Shown here: positions 10,764-20,869 of the stretch, one piece after another
How the letters are laid out: each line of letters starts with the position of its first letter
Position numbering within the stretch: the first letter of the stretch is position 1
Source: Rusavskia elegans
Taxonomy: Eukaryota > Ascomycota > Lecanoromycetes > Teloschistales > Teloschistaceae
NCBI GenBank assembly: GCA_011316305.1
Contig: SAUG01000033.1
Location: 1-64,000, forward strand
Reading direction: 5' to 3'
DNA: 64,000 nucleotides
Program-made: the position numbers and the translations under genes
The notes under the pieces: generated by a model
The model's input: the letters and a program-made list of their open reading frames with translations, nothing else
Told to the model about the DNA's origin: nothing
Databases searched by the model: none

Positions 10764-12079
10764 TGTATGGGAGTGGCGAGCCGTCCGGTACAGGAAAGCG
10801 ATAGGAAACGGTGGGTCGAGCATTCAATGAGGAATCTGTTGGTTCTTTATACCTTTCCTTGAGAGTATATCGCTGACCGCGTTTCATTAGCTCGCTGAGC
10901 TCTCCTTTCACAGACGGGCCCTTGCATGCACAGTCAGCATGTAAGATCGGACTGCCAATCAAAATTGATCGATCTACAACGTACACGGGAAAGGAGCGAA
11001 CCATACCTGCCAATACAATGTAAGCACCATGCATCTGGAGCGAAGCTCCGAAAGTATTGGTTGTCGCGGCAACGGCAGCGAAAGGCTGCTGGGGCCCGTG
11101 GGGGCCGCTGCTGACCATGCAGCCACGAACTCTGTGGTCGCAGCAAGCTGCTGACTATGTCGGACTTCTTTTCTGAGCGGGCCAGAATCCCGTTCCGAGG
11201 ACTACGGTAATTGTTATAGCAACCCTGCGCGGTTGACAAAGGCATCTTCTTCATAACTACTTGCAGGTTAGCCGTGCGGTTTCTCGTCCAGTCCCTATCA
11301 GCACGTCAGCTACCCCAACTTGACTTGCCTCGATCAATAATTTTTTTGGGACGAACAATTACGTACCATCCTGGCGGCCAAACCTGACTACCATCGTTCG
11401 TACTTCAATCGGACTCGCCTTCCTTGCAATTGAGGTCCTTCTCCCAATTCATCTAAGATATCAGTCCATCAAATCTCGTTCGAGGACTTTCCACCAGCTC
11501 ACACATCCGCTGCATCGCGTATCCAACACTTTCTATACCTCCTGTTATCTCATTCCACATCCACAGGCCCTTGAATGGTGATACACCTCGTTCATCTCCT
11601 CGCGGAACATCGAAGTCGAAGACAAATCATCTGACTTTTTCGTCGATGCCGGGAAGTAATAACGAGCCTGAGTGCAAGGCTGGCGTGAAAGATCTGCTGG
11701 TAAGGCAACTTTTGAGTCGATGAGTCAAAGGGATGAAAAGCGTTAAGAGATTGCAGGCGGTAAGGGGTGATGAAGATGGGTAGATGAGGAACCCTTCAGG
11801 TTCTCCTCGGCTTTGGATAAGGACCTTTTACTCGATGGGAGATTACCATTTTATGAAAATTGACTGGAGCTATATAAGGTTTGGAAAAGCTTCCCTCGCC
11901 AATCCGCGTTTTCTAAAGATGCAGAATCGGTATGACAGACCATGAATACACTTACTGACTCGCACAGTCTATGAGAATAAGACCTTCGACGACGACAACG
12001 TGACCCACACAAACCCACTCCTTTCTATCTCCCCTTTCAACACCTCAACCTTTACAACCCAGCCCAGCCTCCCAACCTC
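10764..12079. other. Intergenic, no gene seen
   Basis: About 1.3 kb with only short overlapping frames (for example 10934-11254 minus) and no family resemblance. It holds the promoter of the gene ending at 10763. A poly-T run lies at about 11342-11349. Confidence 0.5.
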
Positions 12080-13079
12080 TCAAGCCGCCACAACATCCCC
12101 CTCCCCAAGCGGCGACCACAACCTCCCCTTCGCATAGACCAACCCTACCCCCTCCTCCACCTTTCGGATCTCCCAGCTACAGCTCCACCAACCCCTAGAC
12201 AATAACTGTGCCTGCACTTGCCGAATAGTATAGTCAAACAACCCCCACGTATACTCGCTGCTCAACGTATCTATATTCAATATCACACTGCCCGCTTGCA
12301 CCCGACCCGTGCCTTGCGACAACGGCTTATCAAGGTCATGACGGGAGATGGCGGCGAACGCTATACGGAGGCAGCCGTCTGCATCGGTGGGTTTGAGAGG
12401 ATGAGGGGGATTGTCGATATAGAAATCCAGTTCGAAATTGTCGTTGCGCGTGGATATGAAAATGGGGTTCAAGCGAGATAACGACTGGTGTAGTTGTTGA
12501 CTTGCATTTTTCCTGATTGCGTCAGGGGTCGTTGGAACATCAGGCCACATACTCCCTCTGCCAAGGATCCGTCCTGCGCCACCCTGGTCGTTGGGTCTCG
12601 ATACTTCCCAGTTGCAGGTGACGTAGCCGTGGGTTTGAAGGTTGTCGATGACGAGCTTGACCGTGGCGAAGAGGAGGTTCCATGTATATTGTTCGGATAG
12701 GGGATAGGCGTAGAACCAGACCCCGTCGAGATGAGCGCGGATCCCTTCGCGTGGGACGCTGGCGCCGTGATCCCGGGTGCGGAGGACGTCGCGGATGGCG
12801 TTGATACAGCCGCGAGCGCCGGAAATGCGGAGGGGCTGGGCGTCGGGGGGTTGGTTGAAGTCGAAGTGGATAGGGGACGGGTTGTTGAGGCTTGGGGCTT
12901 AATTAGAAATTATTTGGGATGGTAGCCAGGGACAGATATGCTAAGTGGGGCAGATCTTACGGATTGATAGTTATGGAGAAGTGGGATGGCACCTTATCCT
13001 TTTGGATTGGGTTGCAGGATATGGGGTGGGCGAGAAGTGTAAGTAGTATAAGGCAAGGGAGGACGAAAAAGTTAAGCAT
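12080..13079 (-). CDS. Secreted protein with internal duplication (family B)
   Basis: Two exons, 12961-13079 and 12080-12890, around a 70-nt intron (GTAAGA donor; an AG acceptor after CCCCAAG keeps the frame), give 309 aa. Residues 1-22 are a signal peptide (FVLPCLILLTLLAHPISC). Two copies of one domain follow, about 45-152 and 185-300. Each has DF, PP..PL, a GC segment (GARGCINAI; DADGCLRIAF), a P..G turn, a YTW motif (LSEQYTWNLLF; LSSEYTWGLFD), a long helix and a C.WEV/I strand with a GxG end. The second cysteine pair would close each domain. No catalytic residues are evident. The broken gene at 8853-9524 carries one copy of the same layout. The role is unknown. Confidence 0.8.
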
Positions 13080-13441
13080 GGTTCCTCTCGTCCAAGATTA
13101 TGATTCGTTGCTTTACACTATCAGTGGGCATGACGACTTACCAAATAAACCTTTTTACGTCTTGTATTGCGGAGACCTTAATATTTGCGACGGAATCTAC
13201 CACGTTCTTGCGCTCCGTGCGGCGTCGCATATAGGTTGAACGCTGCATGCGCTACGATATGACTGACTGGGCTATAGCAGCTTTCTGGATCCAGTGTCGT
13301 TACGACATGGAGAATACTTGCTGATGACACTAGGACAAATGGGAAAAATTCATCTACTGAAAAAGCGTGCTTATAGTCATCTCATTGGGATACGAAAACC
13401 CCAGTGGTCCTGCTAACATTTTGGTGTAAGTCAACAATCTA
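13080..13441. other. Intergenic, no gene seen
   Basis: About 360 bp containing the promoter of the secreted-protein gene and the ruined 3' side of the monooxygenase remnant. No domain can be read in it. Confidence 0.5.
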
Positions 13442-14065
13442 TCAACCATATATTCCAAATGCAAACGTAGAGAAAGACTCACGAGCTGAAGTTAGACATA
13501 GACGAGCTATAACTTGAGAAGTTTCGTGTCCGGATACGCAGCAAAAACGAGCCGTACCTACATCCGTATTTGCGGAGCTACCATCTGTAAACCTCAGCCT
13601 TACTCTTTCAGTTCTCCCAAGGTCGTTGATCGCGTTTAGACTTTTGCAGAATCGGATCATATCCTTTGGCATCATCTTGACCAGCTCATCCAGGAAGTCC
13701 GCTCGATGGCAGCCTTCGAATCCGCGCTCGCCTAGGTACATTTTGTGAATCAACTTGTCACCATCTAGCTGTGCATCACAGCCACCTTGAGTGAGACCAT
13801 CCATCCACATGAACCAGTCTGTGCCGTTCTGCACCGTCACTCGTTTGAAAGCAGCATGAATACGAGGATCCAGAACTTTCATAGCCCTTTCCGAGTTGGG
13901 TGTGAAGCCAATGCCTGCACCGATCTCACGGAAACTTTCACTTCGCTCGTAAACGGTGGGAGCAGCGCCTCTGGCGAGAAGGCCGAGAGCTAGAGTCACG
14001 CCGGCGATTCCACCGCCAATGATAGAGACTTGGATGCCGTCTTTTGCTTCCCCCCAGGACCCCAT
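13442..14065 (-). pseudogene. Truncated FAD-dependent monooxygenase (salicylate hydroxylase type)
   Basis: The frame starts well: ATG at 14065, then the FAD-binding GxGxxG strand (SIIGGGIAGVTLALGLLARG, about 13-32), the acidic end of strand 2 (VYERS), an EIGAGIGFTPNSERAM block and HRADFLDELV. These are the hallmarks of group A flavin monooxygenases. The protein runs to a TDGSS-like strand at about residue 165 and then becomes unrelated sequence up to the stop (208 codons). The GD/DG motif and the whole substrate domain, about half of a 420-450 aa enzyme, are missing. A possible donor/acceptor pair near 13560 leads nowhere. I call it a truncated remnant rather than a working enzyme. Confidence 0.75.
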
Positions 14066-14992
14066 GATGGTTGTCGACGAGGCGGAAGTAGATCGTGGAC
14101 GATGAAGGATGCAGGTACCTTTGCAAGCCTAGCACTGGTCGTGCAAGGAGTGACCGTACCAGGTTTAATTCTACCGACGTTGACGGTCAAAGTATGCAGA
14201 GATCGGAGTTTCTGTTCATGCCTGTCTCACGCAGCCCCCGGGTTAACCCGAACCAGTCTAACAGTGTCTTATTCGGCACAGCCTATTCCAATTTTGTTTG
14301 CATTATCCAGCTCATCACGGTTTATCCGTACATCTAAAAATCCCTAGCTCTTAAAGTTTTCGCTGTCCACTTGTCATTCAGGAATAGCGCAACTCTCCAA
14401 CAGTAAAGAGGCAAGAGAAGGGGGTTTACACTGAACTGGTCTTGTAACGCCTTCACCTGGATTCTTAAGAGCCTTGCAGACGAGAGGCAGTGGCGCTACC
14501 CCTCCCCAGCCTCCACGCAAAATCTGTAGCGGGGCTGCTGTCATTTATATGTGAGTACTTTCTTCACCCTCATTTGTCGCAGGCGTTATGGGACTTCTGT
14601 CGGCAAGGAGGAGTGCTCGAGCCACATCGGCCCTTGTCGGCAGGCCTGGTGCTAGCGAGTCAAGGAACATATTTGAGGGTTGAACGAAGACAACATGATT
14701 GACTGATATTCTGGTTGGTATGTTTGATTGTCCAGCCGTAATAGACTCTGCTCATACCTGTCCGTGGTGTAGTCATTGTATTAGTGGTCCCGTTCTGCTG
14801 GTTTTGGCGCATAGATGACGGTTGAGAATCCTTGTGGGTGGGAGGGCAGAAATTGCATGAATTTGATAAACTGCGGAGAAATCTGTCTAGGTGACACCAT
14901 TTGGCGCTAGGCCAAGTTCGGCCCAACAGCACAAGGGGTCATCTAGGTACCTTAGTGAACCGTACACAAAATCAATTGGTGGACTTATATAT
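14066..14992. other. Intergenic, no gene seen
   Basis: No coding region recognised; frames at 14030-14347 and 14660-14932 have no supporting character. The right part leads into the promoter of the oxidoreductase gene. Confidence 0.5.
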
Positions 14993-15006
14993 CTTGGCAT
15001 GCCAAG
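14993..15006. promoter_or_regulatory. 14-bp perfect palindrome
   Basis: CTTGGCATGCCAAG is a perfect 14-bp palindrome 175 bp upstream of the oxidoreductase start. Its symmetric half-sites suit binding of a dimeric transcription factor. This is inference from symmetry only; no known operator is matched. Confidence 0.35.
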
Positions 15007-15038
15007 CGATTCAACTTTCACGAGAGTGGTACCTTACC

Positions 15039-15074
15039 TTAACTCCGAAAGCTATAACTCCTGTCCGGAGTTAA
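15039..15074. promoter_or_regulatory. Inverted repeat with CCG/CGG half-sites
   Basis: The perfect 9-bp arms TTAACTCCG (15039-15047) and CGGAGTTAA (15066-15074) are separated by 18 bp, about 107 bp before the start codon at 15181. Paired CCG/CGG triplets are typical contact sites of fungal Zn2Cys6 regulators, so a pathway-specific activator site is plausible. A TTAAATA element at 15114-15120 could serve as a TATA box. Confidence 0.4.
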
Positions 15075-15180
15075 TCAAAGCCCGGGACAGGAGCAGCTGA
15101 GGTACTCCACGCCTTAAATACCTTTCCTGAAACCCGAATACAACGAACTCTCAGCATGATCGAAGCACCATCAAGCCACC

Positions 15181-16218
15181 ATGCCTGGAAAGCACCAAGC
15201 CGCCGTCCTTCCTTCAGCTGGAAGTCCGTTGTCTGTCACTGACCGTGACACGCCCGAGCCTGGCCCTGACGAAATCCTCATCGAAACCAAGGCTATTGCC
15301 GTAAATCCAGTTGACTACTATCAGCGCGATTTCGGACGGCCTCCACCACCCTTCTATCCTGCTGTCCTTGGAGAGGATGTGGCTGGCCTTGTTGTCAAGC
15401 TCGGCTCCAACCTCTCCAACGCCCCTGCACCTGGGTCACGAATCCTTGCCTTTGCCTCGTCGTTCTATCAGAACGGCTCCCCAGATCATGGCGCATTCCA
15501 GAAATTTACTTTGGCTCGGTCAGAACGAGTCGTTCCGCTCCCGGATACCCTCACCTTTGAGGAGGGAGCTATTCTTCCCTTGGCCGTCCTGACCGCCCTA
15601 TCAGCCTATACCACCTTGGGAATCCCACTTGACACCAAATTCACCCCCAACGATAAGCAAGCGATCCTAATCTGGGGTGCCTCTAGCAGCGTCGGCTCCT
15701 TAGCTGTTCAATCCGCCAAGACTATGGGCTATACTGTCTACGCTACGGCTGGTGCCCATAATCTCGAATATGTGAAGACACTCGGGGCGAATGCTGCATT
15801 CGATCACAGATCGAGCGACGTCGTCTCACAGATCGCAAACAAGGCAAAGGAGGATGGCGTCACTCTGCGGACTGCACATGTGATTGTAGATAACGCTCTA
15901 CAGCAAACGTTGGATGTGCTTAAACTTACCAAAGGGGACGGGCCGGCTAAGGTTGCTCATTCACCTCTACTACCCGAGGACGCCCCGGCTCTTGAGGGAA
16001 CTGAGATCAAGTTTACTTTTCCACCGACCGACCCCGACGAGAGAAACAAGCACATCTACAAGTGCTTCAACATCTGGCTCAAGGATGGACTGAGTTCGGG
16101 TGCAGTTGTCCCTAGTCCACGAATTCAACTTGTACCTGGAGGTATCGGGGGTTTAAATGATGCGTTGGACACATTGAAGGCAGGGGTCAGCGGGACCAAG
16201 GTTGTGGTTTCTGTTTGA
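15181..16218 (+). CDS. Zinc-less MDR oxidoreductase (enoyl-reductase type)
   Basis: Intact single exon of 345 aa. The N-terminal GroES-like part has AVNPVDYYQRD (about 40-50), the GEDVAG turn (64-69) and GAFQKFT (104-110). The NADP-binding Rossmann part has WGASSSVGSLAVQ (165-177) and the strand VYATAG. The structural and catalytic zinc ligands of true alcohol dehydrogenases are absent, so it belongs with quinone oxidoreductases and trans-acting enoyl reductases. Fungal relatives are often annotated as zinc-binding oxidoreductase CipB-like, and some sit in secondary-metabolite clusters. Its neighbours here are remnants of two flavin enzymes, consistent with a former pathway locus. The substrate is unknown. 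Two symmetric sites in the promoter suggest pathway-specific control. Confidence 0.85.
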   Translation: MPGKHQAAVLPSAGSPLSVTDRDTPEPGPDEILIETKAIAVNPVDYYQRDFGRPPPPFYPAVLGEDVAGLVVKLGSNLSNAPAPGSRILAFASSFYQNGSPDHGAFQKFTLARSERVVPLPDTLTFEEGAILPLAVLTALSAYTTLGIPLDTKFTPNDKQAILIWGASSSVGSLAVQSAKTMGYTVYATAGAHNLEYVKTLGANAAFDHRSSDVVSQIANKAKEDGVTLRTAHVIVDNALQQTLDVLKLTKGDGPAKVAHSPLLPEDAPALEGTEIKFTFPPTDPDERNKHIYKCFNIWLKDGLSSGAVVPSPRIQLVPGGIGGLNDALDTLKAGVSGTKVVVSV

Positions 16219-17306
16219 CCTGTCCAACTGTATGCTTAGAGAATGGAAAGTGTCTATTTCGGTAACTTGCAGATAGTCGAGTCCTCGAGGCATTTCAAAG
16301 AGATGCATTAAACCCATCAGAAATCTCCTCAAGACATCGGGGATGCGGGCAAGGCGGGCGTGTAGCTCGGCGGGCGACGCAGATGGCCATAATCCTTGAC
16401 AGGCTCGCCGCGACGACGCTGCAGCGGTCGCGGTTCGCCTGCTCGAGCTCGACCGCCGGGATGTCGCGCCCGCTGAGCACTGTTGACAACAGGCGTAGCA
16501 CTTGCATCAAGCCCGCTCCGTCCATGTTTGAGCACAGGCCGCGTCTTTCGCTGTTGCTCCAATCCAAGTTTCTGATGGTGGTTCCCTATCAAGCTGGCAG
16601 CGCTGTCCGTAGGGGATGCTGCTTTCGACATCATTATAACGAGACGGTGTGCCTTTGGGCAGAGAGCGTTCGGGCAATTTTGAACGACTGCACATTGAAA
16701 GAGCCTGGAGTAGGCGGAGCATGTTTTCAACTCCGCTACGTTATTCAACCTTCCAGCCCTCTCCGCATTAATACTCCGTAGTGAGGGACTGAAACCAGAG
16801 CGGTGGAGATGCAGCCCTCTTCAGTGCGATGCTGCAGCATAGACTCGATGTACCGAATGCTGCGTCATGAAATTTGGAGCAAGATACGAAGGTACAGCCC
16901 AAAGATGCTATAGCCCAGTCACTCTCAACACGCTCGGCGTTGTATCAACGCCTGATGGAGGATCTGCTGCAGCATCGTGCCTTTAGCAGGATGCTGAGAC
17001 ATGCCTCCAATCATGATGGCTTCGCATCAAGACCGCATCAGCGCAAATTATGCACGGCCGAGCTGTCACGTATCATGGCAAGGCCAACAGCGCGGATCCA
17101 TCTCCTACAAAGCGCCTACAGATCAGTTGCTTTACCAAGTCATGTTTTGGCAACGGACCGAATGGATTGTAACGCACACAGCGTGCATACATCTCAAATT
17201 GTATCAGTCAACTACAACTTCCCCAACGTCGCCTGCGGATCATGGGAATCATAGCCTTCGGGCAACGATTTGCGAGGTTTTCACGATACCAAGTCTACAT
17301 ATTGCA
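16219..17306. other. Intergenic with unreadable frames
   Basis: Overlapping frames at 16295-16781 and 16874-17254 have no coding signature that I trust. The minus frame at about 16295-16567 (SRIMAICVARRA and similar) faintly recalls C-terminal helices of fungal zinc-cluster regulators, but too weakly to call. Confidence 0.4.
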
Positions 17307-17600
17307 CTATTCTATACCACCAATCCTGGTAAGAGTTGCAAGGACATTGGCTCTCTTGAGCGTCGTGGCTCTTCCACCACTACCTTTGTCAATGGAGTGG
17401 GATGGGTTGCCTGGAGCAAACTTGCCCTGCGGATCCCACTGTTCCTTCAAATTTACCAATCTTGGTAGATTCTGCTGTCCGTACCATACCTCCGGGCCTT
17501 CGTCACCGAATGCATAGTTAATATAAGTCGTCAGCTTGCCAAAACCACTCGTGGCTACAAGCTGGTCGCGCAAAGGTACGCTGAATTGATAGACTTCTTG
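17307..17600 (-). pseudogene. C-terminal fragment of a berberine-bridge-type FAD oxidase
   Basis: The frame YQFSVPLRDQLVATSGFG, then TYINYAFGDEGPEVWYG, NLPRLVNLKEQWDP and GKFAPGNP is the conserved C-terminus of fungal FAD-linked (BBE-domain) oxidoreductases. There, the Asn-Tyr strand and the WYG..N..RL..LK..WDP..F.....G tail line the flavin pocket. In-frame TAA codons lie immediately upstream, and the roughly 400 residues of the FAD-binding PCMH domain are not found in the next kilobase. It is therefore a fragment of about 85 codons, the second flavoenzyme remnant near the intact oxidoreductase. Confidence 0.75.
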
Positions 17601-17955
17601 TTATGAACAGCTCCGTCGTAATAGCTGTCGATGATACTGCAGCCGAATGTTAGTGTGTCGTGGCCATCGCCTGGGAAGTTGGTTGCCTAGGGAGCTGTTT
17701 GACTCCTAGGGAGACGCTTACCTTAATCACCCTTTCCTCGAAGTCGGAGTATCGTATCCTTCACCCCTTTCGTTCCGTTCCGAGAGCCCGTGGGCATTGG
17801 TGGCTGAATCGGTGCAAGAGAGTGCGTAGTGTCATGTGGTATCAATGTATGTGTTTCATCGGATGCGGAAGGTGGATGCGACTGTCTTTGTGTTGAGGGA
17901 CTTCGGAAGTCTTTGTTGAAATCTCGTGTCTTATCATCCAATTGGCCCTGATGCC

Positions 17956-18215
17956 ACAATCGAGGTATGGCAGGCCTGCCATCGATACCTCGATGTTGGA
18001 GGCACTGAGCACATTTGTTGCTCCAAGTCGTCGCTAGTGGTCCAGCATCCCGGTATGATCGTGCTGTCCGTTGATCGCATGCGATATTACAGTCGAGGTG
18101 TGGTACGCCGACCATCGATATCGCGACTGTCATGGACAAGCGGCAGGCAAGCGTTGCCAGCGGTCTAACATCTGGGTATGGTTGTCTTGCTCTTTCGTCC
18201 GGATGAAGTTTGCAG
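17956..18215 (+). repeat. Diverged direct repeat, period about 133 bp
   Basis: The segment beginning ACAATCGAGGTATGGCAGG (17956) is repeated from 18089 as ACAGTCGAGGTGTGGTACG. Similarity continues through CCATCGATA and, further on, AGTGGTCCAGCATCCCGGTA against AGCGGTCTAACATCTGGGTA. Many differences are transitions (A/G, C/T). The copies are noncoding and lie next to the 3' end of the gene at 18251. The rest of 17601-18250 shows no gene. Confidence 0.5.
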
Positions 18216-18250
18216 CTACATGCCATACGTCGCCGATTGACCGCAGACAA

Positions 18251-20281
18251 CTACCATGACTCGATGCTGCTCTCGACTGATAGATCCGTCAAGTCATACC
18301 ATGCCTTGATACTGCTCTCCATTCTCGGATCCGTCAAATCGAATTCTTCCCCGCTTTCCCACCGAGACAAGATCGTCCGAACACCATCCCACTGCCTCAT
18401 ATCGTGCAGCTCTCCCCAAAAATGGTACTTCGAAGCTGTCAGTCTCTCTTCCAACCACCAATCTCTCCCAAACAATCCTTTCTTCCAATGTTCCGCTTCC
18501 TTGTACAGCGCTTCCCGTTCATCTCGAGATCTCCTATCTTCAACTTCCTTCAATTCGAGGGCAGCTTTACCAAGGTTGATATCTGCAACCCAAGCTGCCA
18601 ACCGAATTGCCCTAGCAGCATCGCTGTCCGAAGCCAGTGCCGCAAGCTCCAGCGCATCTTGGAAAAATCTCGCCGTCGACTCCCTGGGTCTTAGGCTTTC
18701 GTCCTGGAGACATTCCGGCTCAACAGGTGAAGTATGGTGAGCGGCCGCATTGCGGAGTTTCCTCGCTCCATATATAAAATCTCTCACTCGCGAATAGTTG
18801 GCATCTTTGAACTTGAGATCGCCGCAGGAGTGGAGGGTATCGTACACGTTGAGCTCGATCTGGGAGGAGGTGAAGTATTCTCTGCTGACGGGGTAGTCTG
18901 GATTGCTGCGGCAGAGATGGTTGAATAGGCAGTGTTCCAGAGTATTCTGGCACGCCCTGAGGAATTGATTATGCGAGGTGATGGCAGTTGGTGTCGCGAT
19001 TGCCGGTATCTCTGTCGGAGACTCCGGAGCAGGCGTTACTGCCGGTATATCGTCTACTGCCGTTTGACTGCTATTATCGGAGCTGTTTCCGACGAGCGTC
19101 GCACTGGAGGCACCAGGGGAGATCACGCTGGAATTCGAAAAGTTGGTAGATGGAGTTGTGCCTGGCTGATCGGTGTCGAGATCTTCTTCAACAACGGCCC
19201 TGATCTGCGCTTCCCTTCGCGCTACCACCGCACACTCATCGCGATACACCTGCTCGAGCGCAGATCCAAGCTCGCTTCTCCGAGGCTCATCATCCAGCTT
19301 CTCAAGATGCCAGACCACGTATTCGATGAGCTTGCTATCATAATCATGACGATGCTCAGCCTTATGCCTCAGCATCTTCAAGCCATCAGTGTACCCCGGA
19401 TTCTCGCCCTTCAGCACTCGACCTTTCGGGATCTTCTCCTTCCACCGCAAGCTGTCGATGATATCGAACCAGTGTTGGAACTCAATATCATCCGCTGCGT
19501 TGATCTGCAGCAGAATCAATGCCCGAGGCGCATGCATCTTGACATGCTCGTAACACGCTTCCTGGCACAGTCGGAGCATGAACATGACCAGCTTGTGCTT
19601 TCGCTCAGGATGAATGGCGATAAGTCGAGTTTTTGAAAGAAAGCGGGACAGGAAATCTTGGCCTTCGACATAAGAGAACGAAAGGAGAGGGTCCGTGAAG
19701 TTAAGGGGTTCTGAGGGGGCCTCCTTGGAGGCGTGCGCTGCCAATGCTCGTTCGGCTTCGATCTCCTCTGGGCCTACGTAGCCCCAGACTTCTGGGGCTG
19801 ATGTCCGCTCGTCGTCTTTGTTGTGAGCCTTGCTCCGTGCGAGCTTCGGCACTGACCTTTGGACGAGCCCCCTGAAATTCGTGGCTAGCTTGGTTAATCG
19901 TGACGAAGTCGTCGGATTGGTGGTAAAGACTCCATCATCGCTCCAAGCTGCATCAGCAGTATCCTGGTCATTCCAACCATCATCGAGGTCGTCCTTGGGA
20001 GAATGTCGGCGGAGATGAGCTAATCGCCGGCGGAGACCACCCTTGATAGTCGCGGTAAGTGTCCGAAGTCGCGCTCGTCGCGATGAATCAACTTCTTCTT
20101 CTTCCTCTTCTTCTTCTGTTTCCTCGTCCCAGTCGTCTGTCTGGTCAGCAGGATCATCAACCCAATTCTCTTCCCATGTAGTCTGCAAATCACCCGGAAT
20201 GTCATGAGACGGCTCCTCCGGGACCGAGTTCCAGTCGACATTCCCGCCAGACACGAGTTCTTCGTTCCATACGTCTGCCAT
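18251..20281 (-). CDS. 676-aa protein with two HEPN-like RxxxxH motifs
   Basis: Intact single exon, no recognised family name. Residues 1-115 are very acidic, with an E-rich run (55-63) and spaced W-acidic motifs (DWNS, TWEENWVDD, DDWDEE, DGWNDQD, AWSDDG). Residues 195-350 form a helical module with GLKMLRHKAEHRHDY, so R305-H306-x3-H310. A Ser/Thr/Pro linker spans 370-435. Residues 436-565 form a second helical module with RDFIYGARKLRNAAAHH, so R510-N511-x3-H515. The RxxxxH motif with N or H after the Arg, in a helix within an all-helical domain, is the active-site pattern of HEPN RNases. Two such motifs in tandem suggest a duplicated HEPN-like protein, probably cytosolic as no signal or membrane segment is seen. 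The C-terminus ends in two copies of a DLTD..xESSI..W repeat (648-676). Function is inference. Confidence 0.7.
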   Translation of the reverse strand: MADVWNEELVSGGNVDWNSVPEEPSHDIPGDLQTTWEENWVDDPADQTDDWDEETEEEEEEEEVDSSRRARLRTLTATIKGGLRRRLAHLRRHSPKDDLDDGWNDQDTADAAWSDDGVFTTNPTTSSRLTKLATNFRGLVQRSVPKLARSKAHNKDDERTSAPEVWGYVGPEEIEAERALAAHASKEAPSEPLNFTDPLLSFSYVEGQDFLSRFLSKTRLIAIHPERKHKLVMFMLRLCQEACYEHVKMHAPRALILLQINAADDIEFQHWFDIIDSLRWKEKIPKGRVLKGENPGYTDGLKMLRHKAEHRHDYDSKLIEYVVWHLEKLDDEPRRSELGSALEQVYRDECAVVARREAQIRAVVEEDLDTDQPGTTPSTNFSNSSVISPGASSATLVGNSSDNSSQTAVDDIPAVTPAPESPTEIPAIATPTAITSHNQFLRACQNTLEHCLFNHLCRSNPDYPVSREYFTSSQIELNVYDTLHSCGDLKFKDANYSRVRDFIYGARKLRNAAAHHTSPVEPECLQDESLRPRESTARFFQDALELAALASDSDAARAIRLAAWVADINLGKAALELKEVEDRRSRDEREALYKEAEHWKKGLFGRDWWLEERLTASKYHFWGELHDMRQWDGVRTILSRWESGEEFDLTDPRMESSIKAWYDLTDLSVESSIESW

Positions 20282-20869
20282 TTTTGTCGGTGAGCTTTGA
20301 ATAAGAGATGTGTTTGTATGGGTGCTCCTGAGCTTGGATTAGAGATTTAAGACAATAAAGACTTATAAGTCTCGAAGAACAAAGCGATTCAACAAAGTGT
20401 TGTCTCCGAGGACCCAGCCACTACAAGCCTACACAAAGCAAGCAGGACATTATCTCCTATCCCAAAGCCCAGACCACGTCCTTTCCAAACACGCCAAGGG
20501 ATCCCCGAACTGATGAAGCTACGACACTACCCCGTACCACCCAAAAGCTGCACGAGAGAGGATCAATGAATCTTGGGATACTCACAGGTACAAAAGTCGC
20601 CAGCAACCTGATGTCGTCGCCGTCGATATGCCGCTCAAGTATCAAAGGGAAATCAAACTCAATGTCATAGCGAAAGTACCGAATATAGAAATCGGAATGT
20701 AGCGAGCGAAAAATGTGTAACAGACAGCAGAACAGAGAAGACACATTCTCCCCCGCAGATATAATAAGTCAGTCGCCGGACGGCCAGACCCAAAACCCGT
20801 TGGGAGAGGCTATGCAACATCTTTTCAGTTCCCAAAAGAGGAAAGTTCCTCATCCAATAGTTTGGAAAA
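20282..20869. other. Upstream region with a possible small upstream ORF
   Basis: This is the leader/promoter of the 676-aa gene. On the minus strand an ATG at 20744 opens a frame containing DIEFDFPLILERHIDGDD, followed by a well-formed short intron candidate (GTGAGT donor at about 20587, TCGTGCAG acceptor, 38 nt). It could be a small gene of about 60 codons or an upstream ORF in the leader; I do not recognise it. Confidence 0.3.
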
